64,000 nucleotides of DNA from Cheiracanthium punctorium (GCA_038373885.1 JAWZYV010019608.1:310001-374000), one strand, 5' to 3'; shown: positions 46,701-57,740, numbered from the stretch's first letter. A program made the numbers and translations. Notes: a model not told the origin generated them from the letters alone.

Positions 46701-49700
46701 ATGAAATGAACACTTATCAGGAATTGATGCAGACAAAAATTGGGTCCATCTTTTTGTGGCCCCTTCAGAAAATTACAATCACTTAAAATGGTCCTTTATT
46801 GGCATTTTATCCTACATTTTAATCTGTTTTGTCAATTACTTAAACAAAAAAAGTCACTTATTAAAAAATGGTATGAAAAATGACAAAATATAAGTGTTGA
46901 AATTCACAACATTATGTATTGTATACAAAAAATCAGCAGCTTTCACAAAAATGGGACCCTGTAAAAAATTTCTGGATCGATCCCTGCTTATTGAAAATTT
47001 TTGTCTCTTGTAAGCAATTTATACAGTAACCTTGATATTGCAAATAAACAGGGTTGTTATGATTTTGCCCAACCCGAAAAAACCCGGGTGGGTTTTTTCA
47101 AAAAAGCCCACTTGAAAAAACCCGAGAAAAAACCCAACTGGGTTTTTTCAAAATTTTAACTTTAATTATGTAGATAATACATCACTTAATATCAGTACAC
47201 CACTTGTAAAGTTTATAAACAGCTCCCTACCTCCCCCCACACCACCACTACCTAAGGGGGGGGAAAAAAAAAAAATCAGACTTTACATAGGCATTAAAAC
47301 TTTCTAGAGTATTCATTTTAATACAGATAGGCATAAAAATTTAAAGATTTTTTAACCATAAAAAAATCGTGTTGTAACTAAGCACTAGTATATCACTTAA
47401 AATTATGACTAATAGTCAATTTATCTAAGAGCAAACCATGATTGGGGTGGTTGTTGTAATTGATTTATACATTTTTTCATGTATGATTAATAATTGTAAT
47501 CGGTTATTACTATTAAATTAACCACTTTTTATTTAATTGATTTTTGTAATCAATTAGTTTGCTTTAAGTTGTATTTAGTAATAAGCAATTTTTTTTCAAA
47601 TATTCTGAAACCCCATCCCTTCTTCTGAAAAAATCCAGATAAAACCCGAAAAAACCCCAAAACCCCTGAAAAAACCCAGTGGGTTGGGATTTCTCTGAAA
47701 AAGCCCAGGTTTTTAACAACCCTGCAAATAAATGTAATTTCCCTTACAAACTGACCCTCTTATTTCATCTTATTACCTCGAATTTTTCCAGTGCCTCTTT
47801 GACTTGGAGATATCGAGGTTATACTGAATAACTAGCAAATAAAGTTCACACAACTGCCGATATAGAATTTTTGTCAGACACTGACATCAGCTGCCATAGA
47901 TATAGATGCCGAGAGTAATAGTGTATTGGGAGTAATTCAGTAAAACATCTGTTAAAACCTTTACTAGCAAGCAGGTTAAAATTCAGTTTTACACTACATG
48001 ATAATAATTTTAGCTTTAAACAAATTTCATAAAAAACATTTTTTCAAAGATAAAATGCAAGTTATTTCATTTCTCAATAACGAGTTTAAAATATCACAAA
48101 AGATTTATAGACAAACGAAAAAATAATTTACATTTCTAATCATTTAATTTTTGAAATCAAACAACATACATCTGTTTTATAACATCAAGCAAAAATAAAT
48201 GGCTAAAATACTCATACACAGTGCAAATACTTCAAGCAGTCAACAAATAAGCTAAAATTTAGAGCAAAACTTACTTTACTGTCTCTTTCTAGTTCATTTC
48301 TTAGCCATTCAAAATCACTGTATCGTCTTCTAACACTGGAATCTTTCAGCTTGAACACAGGCAAATTTGTCTAAAAAAAGGATACATTATCAATTTTTGT
48401 ACATTATTTCTCTAATAATAAGTATAGTAGAAGATAATCAACATTGAAAAATTTTGGGGTATACAGCAAAAATCCGTTTTCCAAGTGATTACCATGAAGT
48501 ACCATCAATACTCTACACCAGTTGACAGTGTTTCCACTCAATTTTTCAATTCAGATTCCCCCTGATTTTCCAGAATTTTTTTTTTTTTTTTTGCAAAATT
48601 CTAGACTACATTGTTATGACATGCACATAATTTGCAAATGCCATACATAGACTGCTCTTTGTGGGGTTGGGGGGAGGGGGCAACTGACCCCTCACTTTAA
48701 AAATTGGGGACAAGGCCCTCTACTTTTGAAACTTCAAAAGTAAAGTTCCATCAAAAAATGGAGAGAAACCCAACATAGTAACCGAAAACAATGAGTACGA
48801 GCTAGTAAGAGTTCGAGAAAAATAATTAGGGAAGGTCACTTAATGACATTAAAATCCAGTAGCATAGCCCAATTTTACAAAACGAAAATCTTTAGCCTCC
48901 CCCTCCACTTTTATAAGGTGCACCCATGCCACCATATCAACACTGATCATTATAAAACCTTAACACCATCATTATTTTCCACTGATCAGTTGCAACCCTG
49001 AGTTTAAACCTTTTCATAAACCATAAGAATTAAATAACATACATCACTAAATTTGAGACTTGTGGGCTACAATGGTCCCAAAAATTCAATCACCAAGCAA
49101 CTGAGATGTATTGCCAAGATGAAGGCTAAGTATAAATTTTAATTAAATATAATGAAACCAGGGGTCAATGAAAATGGGGTCGGTTTTGCTGCCCCTTCAC
49201 AAGATTACAATCAATTAAAACGGCCCCTTCACAAAAATACAATCCATTAAAACGGCCCCTTCACAAAAATACAATCCATTAAAACAACTATTTATTAGCA
49301 TTTTACCCTACATTTCAATCCGTTTCATCAATTATTTAACAAAAAAGTTACTTTTATAAAAAAAAATTGGTAGGTATGAAAATTCACAAAAATAAGTATC
49401 TAAATTCACAAAAACAAGCAATTTTCCCAAAAATGGGACCCCAGAAAAAATCCCTGGATTGACCCTTGAGAAAACTATGGAAAAACAATAGACATTGGCT
49501 CACTCAGATTAAATCACACAGAGTCTAGACTCATCATTTAAACATGTCAAAAGAATGCATTAAATATCCAAGCACAATGCATTGAGTTAAATTTTAAAGA
49601 AAGCTTCATAGCAAATGTAAGGTTGCCTTGGCAATCTTTATCACCTGGGGTAATAACTCACATTGTGTAGAAATTAATGCTGGGCAAAAAATAAGGAATG

Positions 49701-51137
49701 CGGGTACACATGTATGATTTGTTCGTAATTTTTCTAGCGCCACCACAGTTAGAGAAATCCTGGCTACCAGCCAGGATTTCATTAATTGCCAAGTAGGGAT
49801 TGGCAACTTTAATTTTAAGTTTTATATCTAAACCCACTGAAGTTTTTTTTTTTTTTTTTTTAAAGAGACCTTTAAAAATTTAAAATGCAAGATTAAATTC
49901 TCTCAATCAAATACAGCGTTTCTACAGATTTCACATCTTTTGCTTCCCTGACATCTATCACACTCTTCCCTGACTATCTAGCGTGCTTTCTCGAATTTTG
50001 CATTTCTATTTTTAACATTACATCCTTTATTTAATAACTTTTTATATATTTTGCCCCTTTTTTTACAAATAATAAAATTAATATAGCATATAAGAATCTT
50101 ATTTGACATCACTGGATTCAAACAAAAACCATGTTTGATAATTTTGGATAAAATTAAGCATATCTCAACTGCACAAGATATGCTGATAAAAAACACATTT
50201 TAAAATTATTTATAAGGTTAAATGAGAAATGAAAATAAAACAATTTCTATACTTAGGTTCAAACAGCAAGTATTTTCTTGATTTTGCCACAAAATTTAAT
50301 TTTTCTTGCATTTCCCTGACCTTCCTTCAATTTCTGCTAATTTCCCCGATTTTTTCCCAAATCCCTGACCAAAACTCATTTCCCTGACTTTCCACGTCTG
50401 TAGAAATAGCACTAATTTGAAAGTTTAATTTAGATAACATTAAGTAAAAGACTGCTTGAATTTTTAAAATCTTGCTATGAAAGCATGGAAAATTATAAAA
50501 TTAAAATAGGATATCTAGAGATACCGGTGATATCTTCAGAAAAAAATGTTGCTAAGACTGAACTTGATTTAAGAGAGTACGGTGAGATTAACATTCTTTA
50601 TTTGCGCCGAAATATCAAATAATAATTTTCATTGCACGTAAAACACTGAACGATATTTATTGATTAAAATTTTAAAATATGTACAAATAAATTATAAATG
50701 CAATTAGTATCTTAAAAATTGACTTTTATCTGACTGACATACAGTGTTTATTTTACAGGAATAACCAAAGCTTCTTTTTCTCAATAATATAAACCTTAAT
50801 GAAATCTAGTAATTTGCTTATGTGTTGTGTAACAACTTTAATGAAGGAAGAAAAGTTAGGCATTTCGAAACTTAAGTTTCTGCTGAGAAAAAGAGTTATT
50901 GCATACAATACGCCATAGTAATTTGCAGTCTTTTTCAAGTTAAGCATAAAATCTTACCCTTAACCTAACTTCATAATCGGTATAACGTTTACGAGCAACA
51001 CCATGAGTAATAGGATTGAGTACATCAATTTCAAGGAAATTAGCGGGTGCTGCGTAAGCGTCGTCTAAAGTCTGTTTTTTGGGCTGAAGCCTTCGAGTGG
51101 CATCTTGCGGGGGACCTTCAGTTGTTCCATCCATCAT
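40598..51137 (-). CDS. SNX3: Sorting nexin 3 (SNX3/SNX12), complete, 4 exons
   Basis: Exons in coding order on the minus strand: 51137-50958, 48370-48275, 45160-45036, 40703-40598. Together they encode 168 residues (human SNX3 is 162) with intact GT/AG borders and phases. Residues 1-30 are the short N-terminal tail ([27 protein letters not shown]). The PX domain fills most of the rest. [10 protein letters not shown] contains the conserved Arg-Tyr pair, [11 protein letters not shown] the conserved lysine, and [12 protein letters not shown] the second arginine, which together bind phosphatidylinositol 3-phosphate in this family. [18 protein letters not shown] and [10 protein letters not shown] close the protein. 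Known role: recruits the retromer complex to early endosomes for cargo recycling such as Wntless. The start is the first of two adjacent ATGs (51137; the second is at 51134), as in insect SNX3. Introns of 2.6, 3.1 and 4.3 kb carry MITEs. The common 'LPFRGD' is LPLRGD here. Confidence 0.97.
40901..41626. mobile_element. hAT MITE, 726 bp, GGTTTAAACC-rich ends
   Basis: Perfect 8-bp target duplication CTTTTAAC (40893-40900, 41627-41634). Ends CAGGGCTGG and, reversed, CAGGGTTGG. Subterminal regions on both sides are packed with copies of GGTTTAAACC and AACCAGGTTTTTTGGTTT-type palindromic text. Lies in SNX3 intron 3. Confidence 0.92.
41735..42070. repeat. Tandem repeat related to the 3.5-kb array
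   Basis: TCCTGTAGAAAAACTATAAATGC at 41741 recurs degenerately at 41908 (167-bp spacing). The same motif (cctgtagaaaaactataagtcc) lies in the 3.5-kb array near 3746. It ends in GACAAACAGACAAACCG. Confidence 0.55.
43645..43735. repeat. Dispersed repeat, copy 2
   Basis: ATGATTTTGGTACATAAGTA...GCACTTCAAAATTTT...CTTTACAAGCTGTAC is homologous to 1297-1400, in the same orientation. Confidence 0.5.
45036..45160 (-). CDS. SNX3: SNX3 exon 3
   Basis: Acceptor TTTTCAG, donor GTGAGT. It encodes [17 protein letters not shown] then [16 protein letters not shown] and ESFIN. Ends after two bases of a lysine codon. A plus-strand open frame of 192 codons overlaps it antisense and is a shadow. Confidence 0.96.
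46490..46705 (-). mobile_element. SINE family A copy with tRNA Ser/Leu-like head
   Basis: Read on the minus strand from 46705: ATGGCTGAGTGGATAAG (A-box region as in Ser/Leu tRNAs), a B-box-like GGTTCGGGCCC, then GTTTTCTCCAGATGTAACAG and the body ending near CCAAAACACTCCCC. Confidence 0.75.
46718..46986. mobile_element. CAGG(G)-end MITE, copy A (269 bp)
   Basis: Left CAGGAATTGATGCAGA, reversed right CAGGGATCGATCCAGA. CTTAT directly flanks both ends (46713-46717 and 46987-46991). A homologous copy is at 49159-49468. Confidence 0.65.
47049..47724. mobile_element. hAT MITE, 676 bp, AACCCGGGTT-rich ends
   Basis: Perfect 8-bp target duplication CAAATAAA (47041-47048, 47725-47732). Ends CAGGGTTGTTATG and, reversed, CAGGGTTGTTAAA. 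Subterminal 'aaacccgggtgggtttttt' motifs are repeated on both sides. Same architecture as the 40.9-kb MITE but different motif sequence. Confidence 0.92.
48275..48370 (-). CDS. SNX3: SNX3 exon 2
   Basis: 32 codons: [20 protein letters not shown] then [12 protein letters not shown]. Acceptor TTTTTTTAG, donor GTAAGT. Holds the phosphoinositide-binding RRYSDF motif. Phase 0. Confidence 0.97.
49159..49468. mobile_element. CAGG(G)-end MITE, copy B with 34-bp internal tandem
   Basis: Left CAGGGGTCAATG, reversed right CAAGGGTCAATCCAGG. The interior shares GCATTTTACCCTACATTT and AAAAATGGGACCC with copy A. The unit GGCCCCTTCACAAAAATACA is repeated three times near 49185-49285. Target duplication not clear. 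Confidence 0.6.
49914..50413. mobile_element. Candidate hAT-like MITE
   Basis: CAGCGTTTCTACAGA at the left is answered by TCTGTAGAAATAGC at the right. The interior repeats 'ttccctgac' motifs. No clean target duplication. Confidence 0.4.
50958..51137 (-). CDS. SNX3: SNX3 exon 1
   Basis: 60 codons from [10 protein letters not shown] to YTDYEVRLR, donor GTAAGA on the minus strand. Includes [16 protein letters not shown] and the start of the PX domain ([14 protein letters not shown]). Phase 0. Confidence 0.97.
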
Positions 51138-51330
51138 TTTGACAAAATTTGAGTAACTATTAGGACAACACTAAAACAACAGACACTCTGCTAAATTTCC
51201 GTGAATTTGATTGTGGTTTTCTGTTCTGACAGGGGGCGGGTGACAAAATTGTTGTTGCCATTCATCAGATGTCATCGAATCAGTAAAGCTAAGGGTTGGT
51301 TGGTTTGGTAAGTTGCTCCCGTTTTGAGAA
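51138..51330 (-). promoter_or_regulatory. SNX3 5' UTR / promoter candidate
   Basis: The 200 bp upstream of the SNX3 start are less AT-rich than the surroundings and include GGGGGCGGG near 51232-51240, a GC-box-like motif. No TATA box at a convincing place. Position-based inference. Confidence 0.35.
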
Positions 51331-52748
51331 TCTCCTTCCTAAAATGATCAGAGATCAGATTTTTCAATGAAGAATTGGGGACAAACCAACCTGGTGGTCC
51401 CAACTTTTATTTTAAAATTGGGGACATTTTGTATTCAATGCCCTTCCCAAATAAGTTTGTATTTATTCAGTTAAAGCATTATTAACATTCATAAAATAAA
51501 GGAAACATAATTTTTTTATTGGGAAGAAAAAAATATGATAATTACAATTTTGTCCCCGATTTCGGTTTCCTTTCCAATCCTGAACTTAAATATAAGTTAT
51601 TGGATCCAGGATCTGACTAATACATTGAATTTGCAAAGAAAACCTTCCATTTTGATTTTCCTACGGCATATTAAGTTTTTAAAAGTAATTAAAATTGACG
51701 TTTTTAAAACTATTTTCCTGACGTCAGTTAGTTGTCACCAGTGCCGAGCCTTAACTCTGACGCTTGCTTCAACACAGACGAGTAAAGGTCACATGTCCCG
51801 TTTTCCCTAGTGTTGGGCCTAGTTGTCAGTCATATGACGTAAATTAAATGAAACATCTGAAACTGCAATTACTCTAAGAACTTCAAGCTGTTTTGAAAAC
51901 CTTACTGTTTATAATAACAAACATTGGTTCCCAACCGGTAATTCGCGAACCCTCAGGAGCTCGCGTGGTGTATAAAAGGGGAAGGAAAAATAATACACTA
52001 CTATACAATGGCTGCACAGGGGTGCGTGGTACCCCCCCCCCCTGCAAACGTAAAAAAGGCGCTCCTTTTACGCTACAGATCAGCGAGAATCATCGAAATG
52101 GCACCCCTTCGAACACGACGCCCCGATGCGATGCTTACCGTGTCGGGCCGCCCCTGAGAGTACTGGTTTTTCTTATAACCCTTAAATCTGACGGATGTGG
52201 TAACTATTCTAATACTAAAATATAGCTGTTCGAAGCGTGTTTAATGTGGGAGATAATTTCCAAGACTGTTGGATGGTTATATCTTTATTTGTGAGGTAAA
52301 ACAGAAATGGAGACGCGCAAATTTACTAATTATAGATAATTTTATTTTTGAAAAGCATAATTTAATTCAAATTTCTTTCATTATCATTCCATACAGCAAA
52401 TGTTGAAAATGTTCACCACCTTTTTGAATGCAAACGTGAACACGTCGAACCAAGTTTTCTGACAGTCTTCTCAATATTGTTGATGTTTGGCAACATTTCT
52501 ACAACAATAATGAATTCAATCGTGTCCTTTTCAGTTCTAAGTAAATCACAAAAATTGTTAAATTCACAGTGTTTCCACTAGAGCGCGAGAATCTCGTTTT
52601 TTTTATTTTTATTTTTATTTTTTTTTATTTCCTTTTCTAGCATTAAAAAATTATCACCGCGAGAAATTCACGACACACCTTACAAATCGGTTACTCAAAA
52701 AAACAAATAATAAATTAAATTTAAAAAAAACTGAAATTCCTCCAGATT
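51331..52748. other. Intergenic, upstream of SNX3
   Basis: A GC-richer block (about 51930-52210) of repeat-like appearance beginning near GGTTCCCAACC, and CAGTGTTTCCACT at 52568, a typical MITE-like start without an identified partner. No gene recognised. Confidence 0.4.
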
Positions 52749-53069
52749 TTATTTACGCACTTGCGTGCTACCTGCAAACCTTACTTTATCTGCCACTTGC
52801 GCACTGCAGTAACATGAATGGAATGATTTTTTGTAATGTTCCATAAATTTTTCCTTCATAAAGACCATATCCCCTGATGCTTTTCTTCTTCGCAAACCAC
52901 TGCCTAATTTTGAAACTAAAGCGAACCCAGGGATTTGGTAATTAGCGGATGGAATTGCCCAAGTTTCTGCTAAAAGTATTAAATCGCTTTGCATAAAACA
53001 CGGATCGGCTATTAAATTGAAAAGTGACGGCGTGCAAAAATCGTCTCCACAAATAGCGTCGACAAACAT
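52749..53069 (-). pseudogene. Endonuclease-domain fragment (EEP type, transposon derived)
   Basis: A 106-codon minus-strand frame with PSLFNLIADPCFMQSDLILL then AETWAIPSANYQIPGFALVS. The '.aDli.L.ETW......i.gy......' pattern is the first motif of exonuclease-endonuclease-phosphatase domains as found in non-LTR elements and in the C-terminal part of Helentron proteins. After GLRRRKASGDMVFMKE the similarity ends, so only the domain start survives. A Helitron-like hairpin lies nearby at 53401-53416. Confidence 0.5.
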
Positions 53070-53366
53070 CCCGTGATTGAAAGAAAAACACTAAAAGTGA
53101 TCTCACCAAATCCCAAAAACACCCAAAATTTTGCCTAGAATATTAAAAATTTGTCTTGGATAAAAAAAAAAAAATTGAAAAGTGATACACCGTCGATTTC
53201 TCGCGTAGACCAGTTTTGTCCGAAAAATAAAGTAGATTAAAAAAAGAACGTACCAAGGAAAAAACCACGTAAAATGCTAGAATATAGATTGGAAACTAAA
53301 AAAACCCTACACAAGTCCTTAAAAAAAAACATTTAAAAAGTGACGCGACGCGGTAATTGTAGGAAA

Positions 53367-53420
53367 ATCGTGTCTACACAAAAAACGTGATCGAGCGAAA
53401 TAGCACACAAGTGCTAAAAA
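53367..53420 (+). repeat. Helitron-like terminal hairpin, third copy
   Basis: GTGTCTACACAAAAAACGTG...GAGCGAAATAGCACACAAGTGCTAA resembles the ends of the two composite elements. The stem TAGCAC/GTGCTA (53401-53416) is perfect, with a different loop (acaa instead of ccta). Ends in CTAA. Confidence 0.6.
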
Positions 53421-53520
53421 AAAAAAAAAAGAAAAGAAAAGAAAAAAGAATGCACGTTGTTCACAGTATTTCTTTCTTTTTTGGTTTCCGAACAACAGAA
53501 GGAATAGTGAAATGAAATTA

Positions 53521-53556
53521 TAGTATATATATATATATATATAATATATATATAAT
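53521..53556. repeat. (TA)n microsatellite
   Basis: TATATATA tract with one phase break. Confidence 0.9.
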
Positions 53557-55325
53557 AATCCAGGTAAAAAATTACAATAGTACCTGCTTCTTAAATTTTA
53601 TTTTAATGTCTTGATTTCAAAAATCTTCGAAATATTTCGTTCTTAGCTTTAATAGCAAGAACTCTTCAATACCTGTAATGATACTTGCTAACTTTAGAAA
53701 ACTTTTTTAAATGATAGTAAATTATTTGGCAGTAAAATCTACTTTGACAGAATATTCAGAAACAACTTTTTTTTTTTTTTTTCGTTTCACTTATTACTCG
53801 TGAAAACAACTTTCATAAAATTAAATTAACAGGATGACAGTGAAAGATTAAAAAATGTAGCAAAATCTGGAGCACTATCATATTTTAAATGCGCACTAAA
53901 GTACTATATATTATTTAAAAGCGTATCATAATCCATGCGTCCTCCCTATTTTTTTTTCCTTATTCCATTAAGTTGGAAAGTGTATCATTATTCATGAGTG
54001 TGCCGTATTTTTCTACCTTGTTCCATAAAACACATCTTTGGAATCGAAATCTATCTTAAAATCTCCTACTAAAACTGTTCTACAATGTTCGCAAAGCATA
54101 TTCCAATTGTAATTCACCATTTTAAATACTATTTGGAATGTGCATCATAATCCATGAGTGTGCCGTGTTTGTCTTTCTTAGGTTGATTTCTACTTCAACG
54201 CCCCGACTCTCGCCAAGGTGGCGATAATTAAACATATATGCAGTTAACACGACGAGTTTTCGTATTTATGTGGCAGCCGTAATTCTGAAAAAAAAAAAAA
54301 ATGTCTCTTTGAAACAACATGTAAGTACAGCATTCCATTACTTATTAATTTATTTTGGGTTGCCAACTGGTGTTGTTATAGTAATAAAGTGTCTTCAAAT
54401 TCTTTAACTGATGCGTTTAACGCTAATTTGCTCACTTTAGTTTTCATCTAGTTCTTTTGGGAGCGTTGAAGCTTGTGCATAACTCCTAGAGAGACCTAAG
54501 ACTGCAAAGCTTGCCAAAGTACGGCGATTTGTTAGGTTGGTGAGAGTGGGGGCGTTAAAATAGGGATAAACTTTTTCTTGTACCATAAAGCACATCTTTG
54601 GGATTGAAATCTATCTTAAAATCGCCTAATGAAACTGTTTTACAATTTCGCCAAGCAAATTCTAACTATACTCTAAAATTTTAAATACTGTTTGGAAGGG
54701 GCATCATAATCCATGCCTGTGCCGTGTTTGTCTTTTTCCTTTCATAAAACACATCTTTAGAATCGAAATCTATCTTAAAATCGCCTACTGAAACTGTTTT
54801 ACAATCTTCGCCAAGCATATATTCCAACTATACTTAAAATTTTAAATACTGTTTGGAAGGGGCATCATAATACATGAGTGTGCCGTGTTTGTCTTTCTTG
54901 TTCCATAAAACACATATTTGGAATTGAAATCTATAACCTTGTGCGACTTTCAACAATTTCCCTAATAGCACGGAACATCACAATGACGTTGCCATAACGT
55001 CCCTGTGAGTCACATAGGTCGCACTCACACTGGTGATCATAAGTGACGTCAACTGGAAGTCACAATGTAACTTGCCAGTGACAATAACTTGTGACTTCTT
55101 TGTGACGTCGATGTGACGGATCGTTTGTGACGTCTTGCCAGATCTTGCGACTTTTCGCTTTTTTTGCTACTTTCGAAAGCAACATGCGACTCAATTTTAC
55201 GACTTTACGATATTGCTACTTTCTTGCTACTATTTTTATGATTTTTTGAATTTTAAGTAATTTTGCGAATTTCTCAAAAAAAAAGTTTTTTTTTTTTTCA
55301 GTTTTAAATCAGTGGAACATTTAAG

Positions 55326-55490
55326 CAGTGCCGGATCTAGGGGTGGGCAAGCCGGGGCCCCTGCCCCGGGCGATGCTTGCAGAAGGGCGTCAAATCGTCT
55401 ATGAGACAAAGAAAACTTGACAAAAAATAGGATGGAGGGCGCCAAAAAGATATGTTGCCCCGGGCGCCAGTTCTGCGCGATCCGTCAATG
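55326..55490. mobile_element. hAT MITE, 165 bp, CCCCGGGCGCC-rich
   Basis: Perfect 8-bp duplication CATTTAAG (55318-55325, 55491-55498). Ends CAGTGCCGGATC and, reversed, CATTGACGGATC. GC-rich core with GGGGCCCCTGCCCCGGGCG. Nested in the 1.45-kb element. Confidence 0.9.
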
Positions 55491-55514
55491 CATTTAAGGG
55501 GTCAGGTACCTTAG

Positions 55515-56229
55515 AGCGTTGAAAATCTCCACGAAAATTGACCAAAACTGCATTTGTCATAGCTCTACCAGTAACAATTCTGTAAACTTGCAATTTTTAC
55601 CAGTTATTTAGAAATCTTTTATGAATCTTTTACAGCTCTTGGAATAGTTCTACATATTAAATTAAATTTTATATAACTAAAAATATTCGAGCTTATTTTT
55701 TGCTTATTTACAGTCTTGCGCGCAGCATTTCATAAAATATATGTATCACAGTAACTTAAAAATTTCAATACATAAAGAAGAAAAATATCCTTAAATCAAA
55801 ATGACGAAAAAGAATTTTGTTAGGATGCATGCAACGTTATAATTTTTGCATTTATTTGCATAATTATGCAAATGATAGTTATAGAAATTGCAATTATTCT
55901 TTTTTTAACAGGAAAGAAGACTCCCAGCAAAATTCTTTTTCGTCATTTTGATTTAAGGATATTTTTCTTTATGTATTGAAATTTTTAAGCTACTGTGATA
56001 CATATATTTTATGAAATGCTGCACGCAAGAGTGTAAATAAGCAAAAAATAAGCTCGAATATTTTTAATTATACAAAATTTAATTTAATATCTAGAACTAT
56101 TTCAAGAACTGTAAAAGGCTCATAAAAGATTTCTAAATAACTGGTAAAAATTGCAAGTTTACAGAATTGTTACTTGTAGAGCTATGGCAAATGCAGTTTT
56201 GGTCAATTCTCGCGGAGATTTTCAACGTC
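55515..56229. repeat. Inverted repeat with roughly 300-bp arms
   Basis: Left arm 55515-55820 and right arm 55926-56229, roughly 95% identical by eye, around a spacer of about 105 bp. Landmarks such as CTTGCAATTTTTACCAGTTA and AAATCAAAATGACGAAAAAG occur once in each arm, inverted. Confidence 0.9.
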
Positions 56230-56589
56230 GTATTGAAGTCACAACGTCGTGCACAAGTCAGAGTGTGACTTCATGGTGACGTCACATTGTGACGTTGACG
56301 CAGAAGTACATTAGACAGTCAAGGCAACTTATTTGGGACTCATTCGCGACGTCCCGTGACGGTCTTGCACTTCGCAGTGACTTCACATTTAGGTCATGGT
56401 GCTATTGGGGTTATTCTCCCCCACCTCCATGTTATCTGGCAATCACATTTCAAAAGATCTTCACCATGACAGTTCATGTCAACAAAACCTGTCTACAAAT
56501 AGTGTCTACAACTAGGGCGACAAAGTCGCGTAGACAAAAATCTGGGAGCGAACGAAATAGCACCCTAGTGCTAAAAAATTAGAAAATAA

Positions 56590-57540
56590 TGAAAATAGTT
56601 GTTAGTATAACACAGAGTGTAAAAGTGGATTCTAAAGGACTCCTAATTTATTAAAAAAATAAAAAGGGGGGAGGAGGTTCCTGGGGACACGGCTGTTCCC
56701 CAACTTCGTTACTTTTATTGCATATAACTGGGCCTGACTTGGAGTTATCCAGTTACCACGCAATAAAAATAACTAAAAATCCTAAATATCCTGAATTTGG
56801 GTGTTTACTCGAGGCAGAGATAAATACACGTTTATCCTTATCCACTGGGTATTTACCCAACCCAAATCTAGTGAAAAATTTTCACCCATTTTAAAAAAAA
56901 ATCTCACTCAGTTTTGGAGAAAGTGTGAGAAATTCTACTTTTTTTCCCCGTAATGAAAACCCTGATTCATATTTTATAATACGGTACAACGTCTAAAAAG
57001 TTTTCCAATTTGTAGTCTGTTGTTTCCTGTTTCTTTTATATTATTGTAACCAGAGCAAAACATTAAATAATGTAACCATATGATAAAAAACCAGATTGCT
57101 AACTTGGACACATTGACACTGGTGTTATTAAAACGGAAAAGAACTCATTACCAGAACCATGGCACTCATGAACGGAACGGCAGCGCACTGAGCACTAATC
57201 TGAGAAAGCTCGCTTCTACTGTAATTAAGATATATTCAGCTAAGATTGCAAACTGCATATCAAACATATACGTATTTGAGTACTGCTACCATATGCTTAA
57301 AAATAAACTATCTCCGAATTAAGTTTAAAATTGTCTGGTATTGTCATCTGCTGGGTAAAATGAGATATTAAAAAAAATCCGTGCCTAAGAATTGAAATGC
57401 TCTTATCTTTCGGGCGGATAACATTTGAACACTATTGCCGGGAAATATGACGGGCGCGAGAAATAGAGGAAGAAAGCTTAGCCCGTGATTTTGACGATGC
57501 GTCAGCCACTATAGAAGTGTGCTTATACTTTATACTTCAT
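56590..57540. other. Intergenic, nothing recognised
   Basis: AT-rich with a G-rich tract near 56666. No gene or delimited repeat found. Confidence 0.4.
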
Positions 57541-57740
57541 CTCGACTGCTGTGGAACCGTGCACGCTAGTAGGAGCTGGTGCCCGTAAAATCCGTCGTGG
57601 CTCCAATGTCCTCCAAGTTGTTAAACGATACCTTTTGGGGGTGCCGATTACAGAGGGTTCATCCCTCCTCTGGAATGGGTTCAAAACTAGGGGACCACCG
57701 GTCAAAAGTCCAATTTCCTCTCACATAAGAATAACAACAA
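57541..57740 (+). mobile_element. Possible SINE
   Basis: TAGTAGGAGCTGGTGCCCG resembles an A-box, and GGGTTCAAAACTAGGG a B-box, ending in AATAACAACAACAACCC. A single copy in the window, so family status is unproven. Confidence 0.35.

Larger units (their letters stand above)
45161..47048 (-). other. SNX3 intron 2, right-hand repeats and SINE
   Basis: Two related pairs of segments recur: TTTCAATTAATATTTTG.GATTA (45278 and 45456) and AGTATAGTGTAAAAAGGCAA (45408 and 45826). Together they indicate a local duplication. Then a SINE (46490-46705) and a CAGG-type MITE (46718-46986). Confidence 0.5.
48371..50957 (-). other. SNX3 intron 1, remainder
   Basis: Holds a G-rich tract near 48661-48682, MITE copy B (49159-49468) and a candidate MITE (49914-50413). 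Otherwise AT-rich. Confidence 0.5.
54960..56410. mobile_element. 1.45-kb foldback DNA element with GTGACGTC-rich ends
   Basis: Ends CCCTAATAGCAC (54960-54971) and, reversed, CCCCAATAGCAC (56399-56410). Both subterminal regions (54985-55140 and 56230-56390) are dense in GTGACGTC/TGACGTCA and 'gtcac' motifs. The interior is a long inverted repeat. The uninterrupted counterpart at about 37160-37215 of locus 1 supplies the empty site. No ORF of note. A 165-bp hAT MITE is nested inside. Superfamily not identified. Confidence 0.78.
53930..56575 (+). mobile_element. Composite tandem-repeat element, locus 2
   Basis: Inverted relative to locus 1. Repeat units read as ATAAAACACATCTTTGGAATC...GCCAAGCATATTCCAA...CATGAGTGTGCCGTGTTTGT, at about 53930-54175 and 54577-54945. 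The 390-bp inverted-repeat insert lies between them (54178-54576). The terminal arm (GTAGACAAAAATCTGGGAGCG) and hairpin TAGCACCCTAGTGCTA (56558-56573) follow, ending CTAA. A 1.45-kb transposon (54960-56410) splits the arm; the intact arm at locus 1 proves it. Confidence 0.72.
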
